Of a stretch of DNA of 5,834 nucleotides, positions 1 through 5,834 are shown piece after piece (position 1 is the stretch's first letter; the number at the start of each line of letters is the position of its first letter). Made by a program: the position numbers and the translations under genes. Under the pieces are notes generated by a model, which had not been told where the DNA came from, did not search any database, and saw only the letters and a list, made by a program, of their open reading frames with translations. The stretch spans positions 1-5,834 of the forward strand of contig JAFDJI010000644.1 in the NCBI GenBank assembly GCA_019307545.1, written 5' to 3'. This stretch comes from Deltaproteobacteria bacterium. Its GTDB lineage: Bacteria > Myxococcota_A > UBA796 > GCA-2862545.

Positions 1-678
1 GGATGCCGCGGTATGCTTCCACGTCTGGCAGGGTTGCCACCAGAGACGATGATGGTGGTCTCCGGCGAGGGGGGCCGCTCGGAGCCGGTCCCCACCGTGG
101 TCCTCAAGCGACACACCGCCCTGGCGGCCGGACCCGGGCTCGGCGCTGGCGGCAGCCTCGGCGAGACGATGGGAGGCTGGCTCCAACACTTGTGGGAGAC
201 CTCCGGGCTCCCCCTGGTGTTCGATGCAGACGCGTTGCCCCACACCCAGGGCGGCTCGGCCGCCCCGCGCCTGGTCACGCCCCATCCCGGGGAAGCTGCA
301 CGCTTGCTGGACACAAGTGTGCACGAGGTGCAGGCGGATCGGTTCTCCGCCGCGAAGCGGCTGGCCACCGACGGGAAGGTAGCGCTGCTCAAGGGCCGCA
401 ACTCCCTGGTGGCTGCCGAACGGACTCGCCTCTCGGTCAATACCGCGAACAGCTCCGTGCTGGGGACAGGTGGATCGGGAGACGTGCTCACCGGCGTCCT
501 GGGGGCGCTGCTCGCCAGGGGGGTCGGAGCGCACGACGCGGCCCGTCTGGGGGCATGGGTCCACGGGCACGCCGCCCAGCGGCTGGAGGCCCGGCGGACA
601 CAGGGGTGGTCCGCGGCAGACGTGGCGGCGGAGATCCCGGCCGCGATCGAAGCACTCCTCGCTCACGGCCACCCCTGA
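1..678 (+). CDS. nnrD: ADP/ATP-dependent NAD(P)H-hydrate dehydratase, C-terminal part (5' end outside window)
   Basis: This enzyme dehydrates damaged NAD(P)H hydrates back to NAD(P)H using ADP or ATP (YjeF C-terminal / ribokinase-like family, cytoplasmic). The frame is open from base 1 with no convincing start, so the gene begins upstream; 225 residues are visible. Numbering from base 1, family signatures are DADAL (75-79), TPHPGEAARLL (93-103), the KG of the strand near 131-132, N147, and the nucleotide-binding/catalytic block GTGGSGDVLTG (155-165) with the expected catalytic aspartate at 161. The C-terminal helix with H187, H190 and the AA pair also fits. The upstream part may include the fused NnrE epimerase domain common in bacteria, but this cannot be seen. 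The TGA stop lies 58 bases before tsaE, and the nnr-tsaE order is a frequent bacterial neighbourhood that supports the assignment. An ATG at 13-15 falls inside the domain and is unlikely to be the start. Confidence 0.9.
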   Translation, partial: GCRGMLPRLAGLPPETMMVVSGEGGRSEPVPTVVLKRHTALAAGPGLGAGGSLGETMGGWLQHLWETSGLPLVFDADALPHTQGGSAAPRLVTPHPGEAARLLDTSVHEVQADRFSAAKRLATDGKVALLKGRNSLVAAERTRLSVNTANSSVLGTGGSGDVLTGVLGALLARGVGAHDAARLGAWVHGHAAQRLEARRTQGWSAADVAAEIPAAIEALLAHGHP

Positions 679-3600
679 GGGACCGGACCCGCCCCGTTTC
701 CTTGACGCCCCCCCCACAGCGCGCGACCTTGCGGCCATGCGGACACTGCACTCATTTGGCCCCGAGGACACCTGGGCACTTGGCGCAGCCATCGGACGGG
801 CCGCGTTCCCCGGCACGGTGGTGGCGCTGCAAGGCGAACTCGGTGCTGGAAAGACGGTGCTCGCGAAGGGTATCGGCGCCGGTCTGGCGGTGACCACTCG
901 GGTCCAGAGCCCCTCCTTCATCCTGGTGCAGGCCCACCTGGGGGGGCGGCTGCCCTTCTGGCACGTCGATCTGTACCGCGTCGGCGACGTCAGCGAGCTG
1001 GAGCAGCTCGGTCTCGACGAGCTCGTGGAGGGGGATGGGGTCACCGTGATCGAGTGGGCCGAGCGCCTTTCAGAGGCAATGCCCCCAGACCACCTCCAGG
1101 TCCATTTGGAGGGTGAGGGGAACGAACGCGCCATCACAATTCGTGGCACCGGGCCGCGACACCGCCCGCTGGAAGAGGTGGATGTCTGCTGAGGCGCGCT
1201 CGCGAGCTCCTTCGCGACGCGACACAATCACGCTGGCCCTGATGGTGGTGACCGCGGGGCTGCTCCTTTACCACCGCGGGTCCTTCGAGCCGGGGCTGGC
1301 AGACGGCGTCTTGGTGGAGGTGGTGGGCGAGGTCCGGCACCCCGGGGTCCACCTGCTCGATCCCCCGACCGTAGCGTCTGCGCTCGCCGCCGCCGGGGGC
1401 GCCACGTCGGGCGTTCCCCACACCGCGCTCCCCGGCGGGGTGCGGGTCGTGGTGCATGCCGAGGGTGCCCGGGTGACAACCGCGGCAGACCCCCTGCTGC
1501 TGGGGCACCGCGTCGACCTGAACGAGCACGGAGCGGAGGCGCTCCTCACCCTCCACGGGGTGGGCGAGGGGACCGCGGCTGCGCTGCTCGAGGACCGCGC
1601 CCGCCGAGGCCCCTTCTACGCGAAGGCCGACCTGCTCCGGGTACGCGGCGTCGGCCCCGCAACGTTGGATTCCCTCTCCCCCTACGTCACGGTCGGCGAC
1701 GTGGGACCTCGGCCCCCACGCAGGCCCGTCGACCTCAACAAGGCCACCGCGGCGCAGCTCGACCGCATCCGCGGGGTGGGACCGGTCACCGCGGGGGCCA
1801 TCATCGCCGACCGGGAGGCGCACGGCCCCTTCGAATCCGTCGAAGACCTGGTCCGGGTCCGGGGCGTGGGTCCAAAGACCGTGGAGAAGGCGAAAGGGGT
1901 GGTGGACGTTACCCCCTCTCCATGATCTACCTCGATCACAACGCCACTTCGCCCCTCCTCCCAGAGGTGCTGGAGGCCATGGGCCCGTGGCTGGGTACGC
2001 CGGCAAACCCCGCCTCGGCGCATCGAGCCGGGCAAGCGGCCGCCGCGGAGGTGGAACGCGCGCGGGAGCACATTGCCACGCTGGTGGGGGGTAATCCGGC
2101 CGGAGTCGTGATCACCTCGGGTGCCACCGAGGCCAACCACACCTTCCTCCGGGGCGTGGTGCAACAACACCCGGGTCGGGTGGTGTTGAGCGCCATCGAG
2201 CACCCGAGCGTGCTCGCCGCGGCGGAGGTGGGTGGGGGGCCGGTACAAGTCCTGGACGTGCAGAGAAGTGGTGTGGTGCGGGTGCCCGATCTCCCACTGA
2301 TCCAACCCCTGGACCAGGGACGAGCGGCCACCCGCGCGGTGGGCGCGGCACTCCACGTAGACGCCACCCAAGCGGCCGGGCGGATTCCGCTTCACCTCGA
2401 CGATGCCGACGGGGTGGTGCTCTCCGCCCACAAGCTGGGGGGGCCCGGTGGCGTCGGAGCCCTGGTCCTGCCGGACGGCGCTCCCTTTCCCCCCCTGCTC
2501 ACCGGTGGGTCCCAGGAGCGGGGGCGCCGCGCGGGCACCGTCCACACCGCCGGCGCGGTGGGGTTCGGAGAGGCCTGTCGACTGGCCCACCTGGAGCTGA
2601 CGTCACGTCGGGAGCGGTGGGGGACACTCTCGGCACGGATCCGCGCTCGTCTCCGCGCGATCGGGGCACGGCTCGTGGGTGACCCGGACCTCCTGCTGCC
2701 CAACACCACCTGCGTCGTCTTCCCCACCCTGTTGGGTGAGAGCCTGGTCCAAGCCCTCGACCTCCGGGGGGTCTGTGTCTCCTCCGGAGCCGCATGCGCC
2801 TCCGGCAGCCTGGAGCCGAGCCCGGTCCTCCTCGCCATGGGCGACCCCGAACCACAAGGCGCGCTCAGCCTCGGCCCCCAAACCACCCCGGCCGAGGTCG
2901 ACGCATTCCTTCAAGTAATGGATGAAGTCCTCGAAACCATTAGATCTACCCCGAGTTTCCGTTAGCTTCGTTGGATCCCACCACCCCGGGTACCACCCCA
3001 CCCGGAATGAGCCGAAGCCGACGAGCCCGGCGTCAGCGAAGGAACAAGATGATGATCACCACGAACGCGATCAGGGTCGAGGTGATCCCGAACACGATGG
3101 TCAGCATCTGGACGGTCGACGTCCGGGACCAAACCCAGGGGACGGGCAGGGGACGACGCTGGGGGGGAGGGTCAGCCGTGGGGGTCCGGTGTCGCGGTGG
3201 TGGCGGGGGCCGGGTGGAAGCCGCCGCCAGATGAGCCACCGTCCGGTCCAGGGCGCGGTCCAGATCCTCCATCCACCGTTCCGCGCACGGCCCGCCCTCG
3301 TGCTCCACCAACTCGTCATAGGCACGGACTACGTTCAGCGCCATGGCCTTCGCGTCCCGGTAGCGTTCGTCCGGGTTGGGCCGGGTGGCCTTTCGGATGA
3401 TGCGAGCCACGGGCTTCGGGATCTCTGCGAGGTACTCGGGCCGCTTGTCGATCGCCTCCAAGACCGACGGGTGTCGGCGGGTCACCATGGCGAACAGGGT
3501 CGCGCCGACGCCGAACAGGTCGGCCCGCGGTGTCACCAGCCGCGCGTCCGAACGCTGCTCGGGCGCCATGTACCCGATGGTTCCCATGGCATCGCCCGTC

Positions 3601-5834
3601 CCCGTCTGGTGCAGCAGCTTCTGGTTGGGGATGCGAACGATGCCGAAGTCGCTCAGCCGAGCCCCACCATCCCCCCCGATCAGGATGTTCCCCGGCTTCA
3701 CGTCTCGATGGACCGTCCCGGAGGCATGAACGGCCGTGATCGCCTTGAGCACGTCGAAGGTGATGCGAAGCGCTTTGCCGATGGGAAGCGGACGGGTGGC
3801 CCGAAGCAAGTCGGCCACGCTCCCCTCGTCGAGGAGTTCCATGACCAGGAAGAAGCGGCCGTTCTCGTGCCCGTAGTCATGGACCCGCAAGATGTTCGGG
3901 TGCTCCAGTCGCGCCATGACGCGGGCCTCGGTGAGGAAACGGGAGCGGAACACCGGAGACCGCGCCGCTTCGTCGTCGAGCAACTTCAGCGCGCGCTCCA
4001 GCCCCAGCACGCTGTCCTGTGCCCGCCACACGGTGGCAATGCCACCTGTCCCGAGCTTCTCGGAAAGTGTGTACCGACCCTTTCCCAGGCTCCGTGGTGC
4101 CCGGCGGGCCGACTTGGTGTGTTTCCCACCCATGGGCCTCTGTTGGATATACCTTGCGGATTGGCCCTCGGATACCGCAACCACAATCCCATCGCCACCG
4201 CCGACTTCGCAGGTCCGGTTTGACCGTGGGCGCCAGACGAGCAATACAGGGCCATAGCGATCCGGGAGGACCGATGTCCGGCAACAAAACCGCGCGCCAC
4301 CGCGCGGCCCTCAAGGCCAAGTACCGCAAGGCGCGCGCGCGTAAGGGCCGGCTCCTGAAGCTGAAGAAAGCCGGCGGCCGGCTGCAGTCCACCCCCCGCG
4401 GCAAGGGCCGCAAGGCCAGCGTCCTCGGCTAGCCTGGAATCGGCGCCTCCTGGTCCCATTCGCCCGAATACTCCGTCGCTTCCTCGGTCGCGTACCGAAG
4501 TACGCTTCCCTCGTTGCTCCTCGTCTTCGAACGAATGGACCCCACCATTCCAGGCCGCGCCCCAAATGTGGCTAGAGCCCGGGATCCACTCCCGGTGACC
4601 TCCGCGGAACGCCGTAGGCGGCGAGGAGGGTGGAGCGCCTCCGCCGTTCAGCCCGGCGTCAGCAGCGCCACTGGGATATGTTGCAACACATGGTGCAACA
4701 GGAGCACGCCGTGTCTGACCCCCTCGCCGCCCTCTCTGAAACCATGGACCTGGGCTGGTTCCAGACCGACGCGGACCGCAACCTCACCGTGTGGAGCGAG
4801 GCCCTCGAGCGCCTCACCGGCTTCGAAGCCAAGGAGGTGCTCGGGCTTCCCTGCGTGGTCGCGGTCCGGTGCGCGGAGTGCCTCGCGGGGTGTGGGATTC
4901 GGGAAAACAACGAGGTGCGCGACATCCCCATGACCCTGCACGCGAAGGACGGCTCGGAGATCCGGGTTCGGAAGTTCGGCCGAGCCCTTTACGACGGGAC
5001 GACCTTCGAGGGGACGGTAGAGGGGGTGATGCCCGACGCGGAGAAGCCCTCCCCCGAGGGATGGAGAATGGACGCCCTTCTCGCCTCACTGGGGCGGCAC
5101 TGGATCATCGCCGACCCCGAGTTCCGGCTGATTGCCGCCTCGTCGAACCTGCGCGAGGAGTTGGGGTGGACCCCCGGAGCATTCGTGGGGATGACCTTGG
5201 AGTCCCTGCTCGGGGCCGAGGTCTTCGGAGCGGAGTCCGCGTTTCGGGAGGCGTTGGCGGACGGACGCCGACCCGAGGGATGGCGCGCTGCGCTCCGGCG
5301 TTCCGATGGGACGCGCCTGCCGGTGTCCATCTCCGCTGGGCAAACAGAGGGGCTGCCGATTCGGTACTTCGTGATGGTCCGACCCTCGATCGGGAGCGCC
5401 GATGCCCCCTCGACCTTCGAGGGGATGGTCGGGCGAGCGGCTTCGATGCAGCGGATCTTCCGGATGGTGGAGTTGTTGCGGGACAACGACGCCACCGTGC
5501 TGATCACTGGCGAGAGCGGCACCGGGAAGGAGTTGGTGGCGCACGCGCTGCACGCGCGCTCCCACCGCCGCGACGGACCCTTCGTCGCGGTGAACTGTGC
5601 CGCGCTCCCGGCCGATCTGCTGGAGAGCGAGCTGTTCGGACACGTGCGTGGTGCATTCACCGGTGCGGTACGGGATCGACCCGGGAGGTTCGAGCTTGCC
5701 CAAGGCGGAACCCTGTTCTTGGACGAAATCGGAGATCTGCCCCTCCAACTGCAGGTGAAGCTCCTCCGTGTCCTACAGGAGCACACCTTCGAGCGGGTAG
5801 GGGACTCCACCACCCGCAGCGTGGACGTGCGGGT

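Overview
This window comes from a high-GC bacterial chromosome. The gene content (a eukaryotic-type Ser/Thr kinase, a PAS-containing sigma-54 activator and a ComEA-like protein in strongly G/C-biased codons) would suit Myxococcota or a related delta-proteobacterial lineage. That placement is inference, since no marker gene here fixes the taxonomy.

Layout. Positions 1-2965 hold a compact plus-strand run of four genes: the 3' part of an NAD(P)H-hydrate dehydratase (nnrD, cut by the window edge), the tRNA t6A ATPase tsaE, a membrane-anchored ComEA-like protein with an SLBB domain and two tandem helix-hairpin-helix units, and a NifS/IscS-like cysteine desulfurase. The last three overlap by 11 and 4 bases, so they are probably co-transcribed and translationally coupled. 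The nnr-tsaE pairing is a widespread neighbourhood; the comEA-like and desulfurase additions are less usual. A convergent minus-strand gene (3033-4133) encodes a tail-anchored Ser/Thr protein kinase with all catalytic motifs and no extracytoplasmic sensor. A 140-base divergent spacer separates it from a 52-codon gene (4274-4432) for an extremely basic protein with no acidic residues, which I do not recognise. Next is a 278-base non-coding stretch (4433-4710) rich in inverted repeats: a 124-base imperfect long-range hairpin starting inside the small gene's stop codon, two further GC hairpins, and a tandem palindromic motif just before a GTG start. From 4711 to the window end runs the 5' part of a sigma-54-dependent activator with two PAS domains, the first carrying a four-cysteine cluster, and an AAA+ domain with Walker A, GAFTGA and Walker B.

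Working together. Genes 1-4 are housekeeping functions (cofactor repair, tRNA modification, DNA binding or uptake, sulfur mobilisation). The second half is signalling: a membrane kinase and a possibly redox- or metal-sensing transcriptional activator. No complete new defence or mobile system is visible. The points most worth a second look are a clean in-frame deletion of about 20 residues in the desulfurase that removes the conserved NNE-type PLP-site segment, the basic mini-protein with its adjoining long hairpin, the cysteine cluster in the activator's PAS domain, and the tandem palindromes at that activator's start.
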